A stretch of DNA of 5,154 bases, taken from assembly GCA_903970315.1 (NCBI GenBank), contig CAJCIJ010000359.1, forward strand, positions 1-5,154, in the 5' to 3' direction. The notes beneath the pieces are model-generated. The model made no database searches. It saw only the letters and a program-made list of their open reading frames with translations, and was not told the origin of the DNA. Shown here piece by piece: positions 4,209 to 5,154 of the stretch. The stretch is from Actinomycetota bacterium. Its GTDB lineage: Bacteria; Actinomycetota; Thermoleophilia; Solirubrobacterales; Solirubrobacteraceae. Each line of letters starts with the position of its first letter. Within the stretch, counting starts at the first letter, position 1. The position numbers and the translations under genes are program-made.

Positions 4209-5154
4209 CTACAACCCGGGGTGGATGTGCCCTGCGATGTCGTACGGGTAGATGTAGACCGTCAGGCCGTCGGCGTTGCGGACCGCCAGCGGCTTGCCCA
4301 TCAGCGGATCGGGGCTACCCACATACAGCGGCTGCTTGGGATCGACGATCAGCATCGAGCGGATATGGGGCTCGGGCGTGTACCAGCTGCTGATGCGCTG
4401 CTCGTCAAAGCGGCAGTAGACCGTGGGCGGCAGCGTGGGTACGGCGCACAGAAGGGCCGGATAGACGTGGATCTTGAAGTGCGACAACCAGGTCAGATCG
4501 GCCGCGACCCAGTAGCCGGCGTAGCCAACGGAGACGTGTTCGCGTTCGGCCAGGCGGACCAGGACATTGGCCTGCCGTGGGTCGGGCCAGCTGTTCGCCG
4601 GCGCAAACGGCTTGCGGACGATCTGGTAGGCGGCGACCAGCGCGAACACCGACACGCCCGCAACGACTGCCATACGCCAGCTGCGGTTGCGCAGGGCCAG
4701 CAGTGGCAGCAGCGCACCGCAGGCGATGTAGCCGGTGAGCACGTAGCGGGCCGTCGTCACGTCGATAGGCACGCTGCTGAAGACATACGAAACGCTCGTC
4801 GCCACCAGGCAGGTCGCCCAGAAGACCACGTAGGCAAACCATCGCGCCTGGGCGGCGTCGTAGGCCACCGGCGCGATGGGGGCGTTGCGCCAGCGGCCGC
4901 CCAACTCGACCAGAAGGCCCACCAGGACAGCCAGGATGAGCACCCCGCTGACCGCCACTGTGAGCGCGTGAAAGTCCATGCCGCCACCGAAGAATTCTCC
5001 GCCCCCCAAGTACAGAAAGGACTGCACCAGCAAGACCGTGTTTCCGATCACGCTCGACGCCGCGGCGAAGCCCACGCCGAACGAGGTCCCCAGCCAATGT
5101 CGGCCTTCCAGGGCGTGCTCGATCAGCCCGCCCCCAACCAGTGCCACCGCGGTA
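4209..5154 (-). CDS. Polytopic membrane protein, C-terminal part, GT-C glycosyltransferase-like; cut by the right window edge
   Basis: The frame is open to the right edge. The GTG at 5147 is only the first possible start inside the window, and the real start is likely beyond it. Counting from that GTG, there are hydrophobic segments near residues 24-48, 61-83, 104-123, 135-152 and 157-176. A mostly hydrophilic C-terminal region of about 135 residues follows, starting around KPFAPANSW. It has VRLAEREHVSVGYAGYWVAA (197-216), SSWYTPEP (253-260) and a closing YIYPYDIAGHI (298-308). Several helices followed by a soluble tail is the plan of GT-C enzymes, which transfer sugars from polyprenyl-phosphate donors on the outer face of the membrane. 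The tail with GYAGYW and a terminal YDIA recalls uncharacterised actinobacterial proteins of that sort. The catalytic first loop is not in view, so the assignment is inference. A polysaccharide export or polymerase protein is an alternative. recQ starts 74 bp after its stop on the same strand, but no functional link is evident. Confidence 0.6.
   Translation of the reverse strand, partial: TAVALVGGGLIEHALEGRHWLGTSFGVGFAAASSVIGNTVLLVQSFLYLGGGEFFGGGMDFHALTVAVSGVLILAVLVGLLVELGGRWRNAPIAPVAYDAAQARWFAYVVFWATCLVATSVSYVFSSVPIDVTTARYVLTGYIACGALLPLLALRNRSWRMAVVAGVSVFALVAAYQIVRKPFAPANSWPDPRQANVLVRLAEREHVSVGYAGYWVAADLTWLSHFKIHVYPALLCAVPTLPPTVYCRFDEQRISSWYTPEPHIRSMLIVDPKQPLYVGSPDPLMGKPLAVRNADGLTVYIYPYDIAGHIHPGL

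Noticed and set aside
4158..4209. GC-rich inverted repeats (CGGGC/GCCCG and GGGCC/GGCCC) between the GT-C-like gene and recQ, considered as terminators
   Set aside because: The stems are only 5 bp with loops of 9-11 nt and no U-tract. In DNA this GC-rich, such pairs are expected by chance.
3811..4251. Open frame on the plus strand across the recQ start and the gap to the next gene
   Set aside because: Most of it is antisense to recQ, and no domain or ribosome binding site supports it.

Overview
This is a GC-rich window (by eye about two thirds G+C) with GTG/TTG starts and compact spacing. It looks like a chromosomal segment of a high-GC actinobacterium. The style of the TetR, YceI and RecQ proteins recalls Thermoleophilia/Solirubrobacterales-type genomes, but that placement is from memory and not proven. 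No rRNA, tRNA, CRISPR array, insertion sequence or phage gene is visible.

Layout: (1) 1-230, minus: the first 76 codons of an alkane 1-monooxygenase (AlkB) gene that runs off the left edge. (2) 231-429: a gap of about 200 bp with the alkB ribosome binding site, a possible -10 box and several GC-rich dyads. (3) 430-966, minus: a complete cytoplasmic YceI-family protein. (4) 967-1067: a divergent promoter region with two inverted repeats, the best regulatory signal in the window. (5) 1068-1667, plus: a TetR-family regulator. (6) 1687-2277, plus: a seven-helix membrane protein with an internal duplication resembling SWEET/PQ-loop proteins. (7) 2317-4134, minus, converging on gene 6 across 39 bp: a RecQ-family DNA helicase with an HRDC domain. 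(8) 4209 to the right edge, minus: the C-terminal part of a polytopic membrane protein that resembles the end of a GT-C-type glycosyltransferase.

The left half reads as one small regulated module. The TetR protein is divergent from yceI, with a 9-of-10-pair palindrome between them and an alkane hydroxylase gene downstream of yceI on the same strand. A CGGACAG heptamer occurs both in the yceI leader and upstream of alkB. The working model is a ligand-responsive repressor controlling a lipid/isoprenoid-binding YceI protein, probably its own operon with the small transporter-like protein, and perhaps alkB. The right half (recQ plus the GT-C-like gene) shows no functional link to it.

No clearly new multi-gene system is visible. 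The points most worth a second look are the TetR/YceI/AlkB regulatory arrangement and its operators, the SWEET-like duplicated membrane protein next to tetR, and the domain order and cysteine spacing of the RecQ protein.
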